Shown here in pieces: positions 1 to 10,402 of a stretch of 64,000 nucleotides of DNA (its first letter is position 1; the number at the start of each line of letters is the position of its first letter). The stretch covers positions 10,744,001 through 10,808,000 of the forward strand of contig CANUEZ040000179.1 in the NCBI GenBank assembly GCA_948099385.1, given 5' to 3'. The position numbers were made by a program, and so were the translations under genes. Origin of the DNA: Fasciola hepatica (lineage: Eukaryota; Platyhelminthes; Trematoda; Plagiorchiida; Fasciolidae). The notes under the pieces were generated by a model. It had not been told where the DNA came from. It worked only from the letters and a program-made list of their open reading frames with translations, and did not search any database.

Positions 1-9
1 TCCGGTATA

Positions 10-1050
10 GTGGTCACTCTATATTGGATAGTTCCTGAGGTGCCTAATTCGGGGTGGCTAATTCGGGAACCACAACTAAGGATAGAATACACGCGAGCCA
101 TGCAACATAACATCGACTTGGGTTACATGGAAAGAGTAGATACAGCGGTTATCAGTGCAAATTTGAGGTGGTACCTGCCCCGTAACCCGGTCGTGAGCCC
201 AAAGAAACCGGGGGAGGTCACAGTGGTTTTCGACTGTGCCGCGAAATGTCAGGCTGTGTCACTGAACGACCATATACTACAGGGCCCAAACTGAACAGCA
301 CCACTAGTCGAAGTTTTATGTTGTTTTCGGCTAGGAAAAGTAGCCGTCTCTGCGGACATACGTGAAATATTTCTACAAGTGAAGATGCCCGTTAAAGATA
401 GGGACGCCTTCCGTCTCCTCTGGTGGCCTGAGAACGACACAAATCGCGCACCTGACGAATACAGGCTGACCGTGCACTAATTTGGGACGGTATCATCCCC
501 CTTCTGTGCCAATTTTACCCTCCGGGAAACCCTCAATCGTTTCGGAGACACCAGCAGCTTGTTAGGAAGAGCAATGGACCACTTCTACGTGAACCATTTC
601 CTGTGCTCCTTTGACGATCCAAATGCTGATATTCTTTATATGACCGAACTGATCGCCACTCTAAATGCCGGAGGATTAAACCCCACTAAATGGACTTCGA
701 ACAACCAAGAGGTGCTCAATGTTATCCCGAAGTCCGAGAAAATAGCGTGTAAAAAAGAGCTTTTGGGATCCTCTTCACAAACGGGGCGCACGCTTGGGCT
801 TCAGTGGATACCCCGAGGGGACGAATTCATTTTCACTCTGGATATACCCAGACGACCAGTCACACGGCGAGGGATCCTATCATCAGTCTCAAGCCTTCAT
901 GATCCCCTGGGTTTTGTTTCGCCATGGTTGTTACCGGGAAAGTGCTTGCTGCAATCGCTGTGCCAAAGAGGGGCGGGTTGGGACGAACCTCTCCAGGATG
1001 ACGACGATAAGCGATGGTGCGACTGGCTGCACAGCCTGGAGCAACTTGGG
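10..1050 (+). pseudogene. BEL/Pao reverse transcriptase domain, catalytically dead
   Basis: Translation in frame 1 gives the Pao RT signatures VVFDCAAK and SLNDHILQGPN (around 225-290), ADIREIFLQVKMP (around 355-390), a WW.P loop and TVSSPFCANF (around 487-516). The active-site box normally reads YVDD; here the corresponding segment reads FYVNHFLCSF (around 583-612), so both catalytic aspartates are replaced. Two in-frame stops (292-294 TGA, 478-480 TAA) also break the domain. The product cannot be a working polymerase; this is an old copy. Confidence 0.88.
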
Positions 1051-1095
1051 GAGATAAAAATACAAAGACGCTTAACAGGTATCAAGTGCACAAAC

Positions 1096-1449
1096 GATGC
1101 CCAACTCCACTTATTCTCCGATGCATCAGAAATAGGCTACGGGATGGTTGCTTACGGCTGCTGGGTTGACGCAAATGGTGGGCGGCACAGCCAGATACTG
1201 TTCGCAAAGGCGAGAGTGGCTCCACTGGAAACGGTGTCGATTCCAAGGCTGGAACTGACGGCAGCAGTACTGGCCGTGAAATCCGCGAAGCTGATTAGGA
1301 GATGCTTTGATCGAATAAACTGGGAACCAAACTGTTGGACGAACTCGGCCATGGTACTTCATTACATAAGCAACACTACCACTCGTTTTAACACTTTCGT
1401 GGCCAACAGACTCACTATGATCCACGAGTCGACTAAAACCGATCAATAG
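1096..1449 (+). pseudogene. BEL/Pao RNase H-like region
   Basis: Residues such as LHLFSDASEIGYGMVAYG and VSIPRLELTAAVLAVK are the characteristic Pao segment following RT (RNase H-like fold), here at about 1105-1290. The copy keeps the SDAS motif aspartate and the RLEL motif glutamate. The frame ends in a TAG at 1447-1449, after which the same frame continues into the integrase region, so the stop is a later mutation rather than a natural end. Confidence 0.8.
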
Positions 1450-1515
1450 CACCACGCACAATCCGCCAGTAACCCAGCCGACTTCTGCTCAAGGGGCCTG
1501 AAAACACAAGAGAGG

Positions 1516-3208
1516 TTGCCTACGTGGACAATGAGACCGGACTTCCTAACGGCAACTAAAGAGATGTGGCCAACTCTATTAATACCTAAGGCTGATGATG
1601 GTGATATCGAGACTAAAAAACTGATACTGGCTATAAACTTCACGGGAAGCTTAAGCCTGATAGAAAAACTGTGCCAATTCCACAATCGGACTAAATTGTT
1701 AAGAGCCGTGGTCTGGTGGACACGGTACAAAGCACTGTTATTGATTATGAAAGGCGCAAGACCACAAAACACATTGAACGTGGGGACGATACTACCGGGC
1801 GAGCTGAATGAAGCCGAACTCGACGTTCTACACCTACTACAACTAGACGCTTTCCCGTCCGAGGCCCGCGAGCTAGCCAGGATAGATGATAACACCAAAG
1901 AAAGCAGGCTGTTACACAGTAGTATCCGAGCACTAAACCCCATGCGAACCAAAGGACTGCTGAGAATTGAAGGGCGGCTGACGAATTCAAACCTAGAGTA
2001 CGAAACAAAACACCCCATAATAATCCCCGGTGACCACTACATAACGAGATGCCTGATAGATCATGTACATCGAGAAGAGGGACACGCAGGCCTGAATCAC
2101 TTATTGAACAATATACGCCGACGATCTTGGGTGACAAAGGGACCAGCAAAGGCCAAGCGAGTCATAGGCAACTGCGTTACTTGTCGTCGCCGGAGAGCGG
2201 TAACAGGCCAACAAATGATGGCCCCCCTTCCAGCCGTAAGAGTCCAACCGGAATGGTGCCCGTTCGTGAAAATTGGCGTAGACTGCTCTGGCCCGTTACT
2301 TGTACGACAGCAAAGGAACACCCAAAAGAGGTATGGCTGCCTGATAACATGCCTACAATCCAGAGCAGTCCACCTCGATGTAGTGCATAACATGACAACC
2401 AATTCACTCCTAATAGCCCTTCAAAGGTTCATCGCGAGGCGGAGCGTCCCCAAGAATGTATACTCCGAAAATGGCTCAAACTTCCTTGGGGCTCATAAAG
2501 AGTTAGAGAAATGGTGGAGCCTCTTGGACCACGCCAAAATACAAAACAAGACCTTAGCAAGGGGGATAGAATGGCACTTCAACCCACCTTATGCCAGTCA
2601 TCATGGTGGCGTTTGGGAAAGGCTGATGCCATCAACTAGGAGAATACTCACAGCCCTGGCCTAACAACAAATCCTCGATGACGAGACGCTGACTACTTTA
2701 CTAACAGAAGTGGAACGCATATTGAATAACAGACCTCTGATGCCGATCGTCACAGACCCGGAAGGCGGATCGGCACTCACTCCCAACGACCTGTTAATAC
2801 TTCGGTCAAACGCAGGAGCAACCACCCCAAAAACCCTGCGTGGGACGTACGTTGTTGGATGGAAACAAGTGAACCCCCCTGGCACAGGCTTTCTGGAAAC
2901 GATGGACGAGGGAGTAATTACCGACACTGCAGCTTCGGCAAAAGTGGATCTCCAAACAGAGGTCGTTCAGACGTGGCGACGTGGTCATCCTCGTGGAGAG
3001 CCACCTACATAAAGACGATTGGCCGGTTGGAGCGATCAAGGGTTGTCGTACAGAAATCGATGGTCTCGTGCGCACGGTAGTGGTGAGGACGAACAAAGGA
3101 GACGTGTTGCGAGATATACGTAAAATATGTCTACTTGAAGGTGACGGCGACGCGGGCGAGGTCGACGCTACCGATCAAGCTATACCCATGTCTGCTGATA
3201 CCAGATGA
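1516..3208 (+). pseudogene. BEL/Pao integrase with zinc-binding N-terminus and DUF5641-like tail
   Basis: An H2C2-type zinc finger (HVHREEGHAG then CVTCRRRR, about 2064-2205) precedes an integrase core. The core shows GVDCSGPL (first Asp, about 2278) and GGVWERLM (Glu, about 2604-2627). The usual SDNG motif reads SENG at about 2463-2474, so the second catalytic Asp is Glu. A TAA at 2662-2664 breaks the frame, which continues as ERILNNRPL. After a frameshift near 2970 the DUF5641-type end (GDVVILVE, later RDIRKICLLEGDG) is read in frame 2 up to 3208. Confidence 0.85.
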
Positions 3209-3879
3209 AGCCGAATTCATTTACTTATCCCTCATGTATTCCCCTGTAGGACCCAACCCCCACAACGTCTTTGAAGTATATTGCGTTTAATTTCATACAG
3301 CATTTACGATGTACTATGGAGCTAATTGTCCAAACCTTAGCTCACCACACGACACTACACTGCACGTAGAAGTGACGAGGATAAAGTCACGCACACATGC
3401 CTACATTTTACTCGTTTTTGCCACACAGCCTTTTGTTGACATTGCAGAAAGTCCTTCTTTGATGTGCAGTCATACCTGTGATTCCATTGTACGCCCCGGC
3501 ACGTACACATACACACACACACTCAGTCAAACACATTCATTCAAGACAGGACGGTCTTTTACAACGACAGCATCCATGTGCCCACTTCACGCTCGCCATC
3601 GGTCGTTTGGTCTTGTGGAAGATGTAGACTAGCCTCACGCCTATGTAGCCAATGGGTTAGGTGCGACCAGTAGTAGAACGTTGACGACGAGCATTAGGCG
3701 CGCGCACTGACAGCAGGGCCTAGGTAGGTAGAAAGAATCAGTACCTTTATACCAAACCTTTGACTCTGTTAAGGATCCAGGAGGATTTTGGTGGGCGGTG
3801 TAACAACCGGTCGTGGAAAATCCCCCTTTTTCCCTCGCGATTCAGTGTTTTTCCTAACGTCACTCATTTGCCTACACTA
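3209..3879. other. Non-coding stretch after BEL/Pao pol; possible remains of the 3' LTR
   Basis: No gene is supported. The BEL/Pao 3' LTR is expected here but neither boundary can be fixed without its partner. A short (CA)n-rich stretch lies at about 3508-3524. Confidence 0.4.
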
Positions 3880-4060
3880 TTGACTTGTCTTTACGAACTG
3901 GTTGTTTCTATGGTCCAATTGTTGTTTGTTCGCGCCCAGAGCGCTACTATGGCACATCCTTGTTCAGGACCTGCGTGACGCACGTGCTGTTTGCTCACAC
4001 GCTGCTATTCGGTTTCTCGTTGTTGAGTCCTTGTGATCGTATTGGTGAGGTTTGTGATAA
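3880..4060 (+). repeat. Dispersed repeat, copy 1 of a pair with 45855-46030
   Basis: The segment with CTATGGTCCAATTGTTGTTT and GTTCGCGCCCAGAGCGCTAC is matched at 45868-45912 by a diverged copy in the same orientation (TTTGTTCGCGTCCAAAGCGC), and similarity continues patchily for about 150 bp. No protein motif is visible. It is probably a fragment of an uncharacterised element; which one is unknown. Confidence 0.55.
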
Positions 4061-4061
4061 T

Positions 4062-4175
4062 AATGATAATGGTATATTTCTCGGCCATGGTCGAGACGCA
4101 CGCGCTAGCGCATGATCATGGTGTGACACGGTACTCGATAAGGTGGAATATTCACAAATTCAAAGTATGAAAGTC
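4062..4175 (-). repeat. 3' terminus of a second non-LTR family (hairpin plus ATTATC-type tail)
   Basis: A (GATAAT)-like tail followed by GGTATATTTCTCGGCCATGG is shared with 52738-52850 and 60690-60770. Read on the minus strand it looks like a retroposon 3' end: a short stem-loop, then AAATATACC, then tandem ATTATC units. The stem is CTCGGCC/GGTCGAG here. No coding region can be tied to it. Confidence 0.55.
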
Positions 4176-5072
4176 GAGAGTATCAGCGATAGATAGACAT
4201 AGCCAGCAACAGTTTGAATGGATCACTTCACTAATGGTTTGCGCGGCAGTTTCAAACCGGTTTCGATTCCGGGCTGGGCGGTGGGGTATTCATATCCGGT
4301 CCACCGGCGGGAAAATGTGGAAAAGGCGGCCAGTTTGACTGTGGTGCGCGATAACTCATAACCAATTTGGGGAATTGTTCAGCTCGCGATAACTGCCAAA
4401 AATACAACTGGTGTGTCTGCTGTTGGAACAGCTGACTGTATTAAATTTTAGCTTTTTTTCTTCATTGGTACTACGTAGCTGTGAAAGATAAACACATGTA
4501 AGCTAATTTTTGGCTTACTTGATAAGTGCACTTAAAGGTCACGTGTTGACGCGTCTACTTACAGAACGGGACTGTATATTAAGGGTTAATAATAACTGGA
4601 AATACATTGAAAGGCACATTAAGCGTTGGTTTATCAACGCTGGGGATCAAGGCGAAGAAAGACGGCTAAGCCGGTATGTTGTTTTTTATTTTTTTGGTTT
4701 TCACTGATTCATGGTTTCTGCGTAACCATCGCTTCGTTTCCAATTGATTGTGCAGAATGTCATCCACGGATATGCGTATTGAACTATGAATTGGTGTCAC
4801 AATTTATCTATTTCAAGTGGACACCTCCTCGTGTAATGGTAAATAACAGCACACAGATAATTTTCTGTGCAGTATATACGTTTTTCAGATAAACTTACAA
4901 AAGAAAATTACAGATGGAGGCGAATGAAGATGGTACGTTACGGTGTCACATAACAGTTTTATTGCCTGCAAAGTTTACATAACTTTATATGCTCTTAGAT
5001 ATTGTGTTCATCACGGGCTTATCCGTTGTAACTTAGCAGCATCGTAAGTGGACATATTGTCCAGGGTCTGTT
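4176..5072. other. No recognisable gene
   Basis: Short open frames on both strands show no family motif. It may be 3' UTR or body of the element whose terminus is at 4062-4175. A box-B-like GGTTTCGATTCC occurs at about 4259-4270 without a convincing box A. Confidence 0.35.
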
Positions 5073-5073
5073 G

Positions 5074-5074
5074 A

Positions 5075-5124
<50 letters not shown>
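5074..5124. repeat. (TA)n microsatellite
   Basis: About 25 uninterrupted TA units. Confidence 0.98.
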
Positions 5125-5128
<4 letters not shown>

Positions 5129-5960
5129 AATGTGTATATGTGATACATATATGAAATCTATTGCGGACCTCTTCTTTGAATGCTTAACATTTAAAGCTAA
5201 CGATACTGCTTCTTTTACTTCAATTGTAACTAATACTCGCATTTCCTTGCCTTAATTTTCCAGATCCTGTGAGCATTGAGAAGAATAGTCGGGAACATCT
5301 ACACGTGGGTTGGATTGATCGAAAGCGGCATCCGTGTCAAATGAATGTGACATTGTTTTCAATAAATTTATCTACATTTTTTAATGAAATTGTCGTTTTG
5401 CTCATATGTATAAGGGTAATTCAGTGGCTAAGCTAGAAAGGAAGGAGAATACTTTAGTGATATTGTGCGAATGAGTTGCCCAACGTTGTGATGGGCAATC
5501 CCACCGTTTGCCCTACCGGGGCCAAGTTGAGCAGTGCTGCTTTGGTTGTTTTGGAAATGCATTAGTACCGTTGATAGGAAAATCGCTTTAGGCTGACTGT
5601 AGTACGTACATTAAAGAATGATCCTAATTGATGCCTTTCCTAATGAAGGCGTAAATGAACGCACACCCGTTATTAACACTAAGTCCCGTGGTTTGGCGCA
5701 ATACTATATTCCCTGTTACTATACATGCGGTTTCTCGTTAACTGCGAACGCTTGCGTGCAGGACTATGGAAGCTACCTGAGGACGTTCATCTTCTTACTT
5801 TTCCACATGGGAACTCAAGACTATTATACGCAGTACACGGAATCAGTTGACGGCTAACGTAATCCCACCCCTGTCTAAGTTGGCCTATGGAACGGGCAAC
5901 AAGCCGTGAGTTCCGACGTTAGCCATAAGTCAATGAAAAGACGTGATAGTTTAATTATTA
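5125..5960. other. No recognisable gene
   Basis: Only short frames without motifs. It lies downstream of the MULE transposase gene and may include that element's terminal region, but I found no terminal inverted repeat. Confidence 0.35.
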
Positions 5961-5966
5961 TTTATT
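5961..5966 (-). promoter_or_regulatory. Candidate polyadenylation signal of the MULE transposase gene
   Basis: On the minus strand this reads AATAAA, about 125 nt past the stop codon at 6091. Position and sequence fit a poly(A) signal; not proven. Confidence 0.45.
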
Positions 5967-6090
5967 CTAACAAAAAGAAATACAGGCTATTTTGGACACC
6001 GTTGACGGGATCACCTAGGTGTCCGTATTCCGTCTTCGTTGTTAACGTACGTCATCTGAAATGGAAGAAAAAGTTTGTGGTTAGTAGCAG

Positions 6091-8569
6091 TTAATTACGA
6101 ATGTTGCTGTTGTACGTTGGGGTTCTTCGCAACGAACCGTACCTCCATTTTGATAAACAATGGACGCAAACATAATCCTCCTGGTTGTCATAGTTTGCGC
6201 ACTGATAGTGCGTCCATCGGCTGCACGCACAGCATTGGACCCAGTTTGTGTTCTCGTCTAGATCTGTTGATGGATCCTCCATGCGGCAAACACTGCAGAC
6301 GTCCTCTCTGACGGGTGAATCCACCACTTCGAGACCTCTTCTTTTTTCTTTGTTCTTATACGCGGCTGACGTCATTGTTCGGAATCTGCGGAACCGTACC
6401 AGTTGCATTTTGTCCCCTATAATTTCTATGTCCCTCTCATCGGTGTTCCTAATACTTATGGCAGCCTTCCGTTTTGAAGACGGAGGCTTCATCAGTGTGT
6501 TTGACGAGCTGGGGACAGGTCGTGAAATTTGGGTTGCACGCATCATCTTGCGTTCAGCGACGCGTTTGCCTACATACTGGGACTGTATGTTGGCATTCGA
6601 CAAATCGACAGTGGTTCCGGAAGATCTATCGTAGCAATGAATGTCATTATCCCTCCCGGAACCGATGATGGCAGCAAGATTTCTTAATTGCGGCAAAAGC
6701 TGCATGAACTTGTTGTACCCAACACTGCTTAAAGCAGTTGCAATATCCTTCGAAACGTCGTCGCACAACGACAATTTCTTACTAGGGCTTACAACGGGTG
6801 CTTCGTGAACCACTTCCGGCTCCATAGCCGGAGGCGATATGCTTTCCCATGTGCCTTCATCCGGCAGAGCCCAACGACCCGCAGGTAGCCTGTGGGTGTC
6901 GTACTTGATCACTTCGCATACCTTCAGGATATGCCCGCAGACGAGTAGCCACTGTTTGTTGAAGCTACACGAACACTGCGGGTTTGCACCCATTTTAACC
7001 CTAGCTGTGTGCGACCGACTGCAGTGAACAACCCAGAAACCGTCCCCAGCAGCAACTGCTGTGATTACATGTGTTCGAACGTGCTGCTCAACGGCAGACC
7101 GCGCGTACACACTAAGTCGACTAAGGAAACCTTTAAACTTCTCCATCCCCTCACTATCCTTAAATGAACCCGCCATCAACTTAGACAATCGACGACGCCT
7201 GCCCTCGTCCAAATTTTCGGTTCGCTTTATAATACGAGCGAACACATCAACCAATGACGATCTCTTTGATAATCCCACTTTCAAATACCTATTTTCTATC
7301 TCAACCCGATTAGTTGTCAATACGCCGAGATTGACCACAGATTTAACGGCGTAACCAGCCCACATATTCTCGAAAGGTAACCATGCCCGATCCAGATAGT
7401 GCTTCGCAGCAATACATCGACCGGCTATGGCCACCTTGAACCTATCAAACTGATCCTTTGTAGATGAATAAACTAGAGACCTCATCCAGCGATACAGAAC
7501 CCGTTTGTCATTTAATGACAAACCATTTAACTGAAAACAATGCCGTCTCATGTCTTGCAGAACATGAAACCGGCAAAAGACTACTGCGCAGTTAGGATAA
7601 TGCTCCCTGAAGGCATTATACTGCGCTAAACTCCTATCGATGATTATGGTCTTGGCATTCAGAGAACTGGGTAGGCGTTCTCTCATTTCCCTGATGGCAC
7701 GCTTATAACTTAAGCAACTCTCGTTCGGGAGAATTGCATAAAAAACGGACCTACCTAACCCGCTCTCGTCTATAATCATTGCGTGCCACAAAATATAGCC
7801 TCCACAATTTAGCTGATGCGTCGCATCAGCCAACAAAACTTCGCTAAACGTATCCACCAACGGAACAACCGTTCGTGGAATAAAAAATGCGTACCTCACT
7901 AATGATTCCCGGTAAACAAGTCGCAAGAAACCCCTGCCACTAACTAACTGCTTGGCCTGCAGCGCATCTGTTCGGCTGTCCAAGTTCGCAGCCTTGTTCC
8001 TGATGGACTGCAGGTCAGCAACAGTAAACAATCTGTTATACCTATCTCGAGCATAGGAACAAATTTCCTGCGAGTTGTGAAACGTCTTCATCAACTCGTT
8101 GGTGTGAGACTCCTGTTCAGGAGTCAGACGTCTATTACTAACGTACAGCTGCTCGTTAAGTAAGTGAAACCTATGATTATGTCTCAAGCAGTGAGACACA
8201 ACCTTGTACTGGGTTCCGACAGCCCGAACCATGACAAACGCCGGGCAGTGAATGTTCTTGTATCTGAAATGTCAATTAGCAATTCAACAACAATACTTAC
8301 CTCGTGGCGGACCGCTGAGGACGTCTGTTGTGTACACAGCAATATTTGACGCGATAATACGGAAAGGACTTTGGTAATGCGCCAGGGTGGGTGCGAACCC
8401 AATTCTCCGCACTCACACTTGCATAAATATAGAAGGATGTCAAACTATTCCTTTGGAATAGTAGAAAATCATCCTCAAACGCTTTGAAAGACTTGTAGGT
8501 TGTACGAACAGTCCGACAGAATAGCTCCGTATCATCGACCATCGCGGCAGAACCAGTGTGGGCAGCCAT
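6091..8569 (-). CDS. MULE-type transposase (FAR1-like, DDE, SWIM and PHD finger), two exons
   Basis: Exon 1 is 8569-8301 and exon 2 is 8263-6091; joined they give 813 codons without a stop. The N-terminus (TYKSFKAFEDDF through HCLRHNHRF) resembles FAR1/FLYWCH-type DNA-binding modules. A DDE/RNase H-like core follows: ADATHQLNCGG (first Asp), IIIDRSLAQYNAF (second Asp) and FCRFHVLQDM. A SWIM zinc finger (CSCSFNKQWLLVCGH, about 6906-6950) and a C-terminal PHD-like finger (VCSVCRMED ... CVHCLSKW) come next. MULE transposases cut and paste DNA; the SWIM finger is typical, a PHD end is less usual. The start at 8569 (MAAHTGS) is preferred because upstream codons to 8677 look unlike the family. No TIRs were found, so domestication as a host gene (ZSWIM-like) remains possible. 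Confidence 0.85.
8264..8300 (-). other. 37 nt intron in the MULE transposase gene
   Basis: On the minus strand it starts GTAAGTATTG and ends TTGACATTTCAG. Removing it joins codon AG|A and restores one frame linking the HNHRF motif to the upstream domain. This is a strong donor/acceptor pair. Confidence 0.88.
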
Positions 8570-8677
8570 GACAACAAGCCGGGAAGAATGCCCGTAACCT
8601 TGATCACAGTTACTTATATACTGCTCTGGGCCTGACTCAAACAAAAATGCGAGTAACATTATACATACCATTCTCAT

Positions 8678-10402
8678 TTTCTACGCAAAAACAACATTCC
8701 TTTAAGGCGATTTCCCAAGGTATGCATCCATAACGGCAAAATGACAACATTTAAGGGTGGACCGTATATGACTACCGGGCGGTGGAGATATCGAAAAACC
8801 GTTTGTGCAGTGTCAAGGACGCATTATGAATGAGAATGACGCAAGCTGGGAAACGAAGGCCTACTAAGGTTCTACAGATGGAGCAAATTTTGAACAAGAA
8901 GAAAAGGAAGAAGAAAAAAATTGTAAAGAAGTGTTCTCGGGAAAATCGGTGCATGCGGAGAGGATAGCGATCCATGAAGATGATGTAGACCCTGAATGTC
9001 GGATTTACCGAAGTTCAATAAATGGAATGAGTTTCGAAACGGTGCCGAGACCAATTTCGTGAAAGTGAACACTGGTGGATGTGGGAGAAACAGCAGTCCA
9101 TAAAAAGGTGAGTTTGGATTCAGGATCAGTAACATGTAACATTCAGAAATGAGAAAACGCAACTGGAAGGTCCTCGAGGAGTGGAGAGTCAATTTCCAAC
9201 CGGCTACGGTTCGGAGGAAAGGTGGACTGTGATAACGGATAATAAAGTGTGAAATCTCCGCATGGACTTGAGCGTTAATATGCTGTTTCACTAACAAATA
9301 TACATATACATATAATGACGCATTTGCCTTCAGTGATATTCAGCGTCGTTTCTGGTAACGTACAACATCATATGGGTATGTTTCGTCTAGCAGGGCAAAG
9401 TGTGTGTCGGTCAATCGGCTGAGTGTGGTGGTATATTAGCAAGATGCGCATGCACTGGAATGTGTTGGTTGCTTTAGAAAAAGCTGAATGATCTGATAAG
9501 CAATTGGGAGTATTTCCTGTCGGGTGGCTTGATTTCGGTCCCAGTTGCTATGATAGGTTCTATTGAGTCTATGTCCTTTCGAGTCAAAGTGGCGTCCTTG
9601 GTTATTCGGTTTGGTGACTGCGATAGTGGGAGACAACAGACCTGAAATAAAGGGGGGTTGCAGTCTAAACGTGGTTCTAGCTGTGGGTTATGATGATATA
9701 TGAAGACAATAGATAATGAACTGGTTACGTCTGTGTGAGTGGAGCATGGATAAAGTTTCATTTGAGCAGTCAGTGGCACCTACTCCACATTCTAAGTAAA
9801 AATAGGCTCGCGGTGGATTTTTGCTATACTGCTGCAGGCTAACGGAGTTGCGTACACTAGTTTGGTAACGGTGTATGCATCCCAAATGATTTATGATTTT
9901 TCACGTTGGCATGGCATCGCTCGGATGCTAATGAAAGACCTAGGGTCTCACGGTTTAGAGCAGTTAGAAATGATAACCCTCAGTACCGTTTGCTTACGCA
10001 GAAAGCAGTTTGGCAACAATGCGATAAGATAGGTTTGAAATAACAGACTGTGAGCGAATGTGACTACCACACTGGTTGAGTTTATATGAACGGTCAGGGG
10101 CACATTTCATATTTTGGTCTGGGTTTAAATTCGAGAGTTTAAATAGCGTAGGGTTGATAAGCACTACCTCGGGCTTGCAATATAGCGTAAACCGGGTGGG
10201 CTGCTGCGTCTGCATTTCAAAGGATTAGTTGTTTGCACGCAATTAGAAGTTCTGAGGAGCAATTAAGGAAGAATGCAGAAAGAATCGCTAGGGCATCATT
10301 GATGATGCACTATAGAAAATTGTTATCATGCACAGGAACGTGGACGTATGTTGCACTGGCGTTTGTCATCGGGCGAGAAATGAAAGTTCTAGTGCAGTAA
10401 TC
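8678..10402 (-). other. Non-coding; probable 3' UTR of the CR1-like copy B1 in part
   Basis: No convincing coding sequence. It follows the ORF2 stop of B1 (minus strand). A stretch around 9670-9720 resembles 63795-63850 (both hold AGCTGTGGGTTATGAT), suggesting a shared 3' UTR. The boundary with the MULE region is not visible. Confidence 0.4.

Larger units (their letters stand above)
1..3208 (+). mobile_element. BEL/Pao LTR retrotransposon, 3' part of pol, inactive
   Basis: One + strand reading frame encodes, in order, a Pao-type reverse transcriptase, RNase H-like region, H2C2 zinc finger plus integrase and a DUF5641-type tail, the standard BEL/Pao pol order. Gag, protease and the 5' LTR would lie before the window. 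The frame is interrupted by stops at 292-294, 478-480, 1447-1449 and 2662-2664 and shifts by one base between about 2950 and 2980. Domain order is seen directly; family assignment rests on motif recognition. No 3' LTR could be delimited because the other LTR is not present for comparison. Confidence 0.9.

Noticed and set aside
3209..3800. BEL/Pao 3' LTR boundaries
   Set aside because: TG...CA ends cannot be chosen without the 5' LTR, which is outside the window.
4200..4290. tRNA-like box B (GGTTTCGATTCC) with a possible box A (TAGCCAGCAACAG) upstream
   Set aside because: No acceptor or anticodon stem can be formed and box A is poor; no second copy seen in the window.
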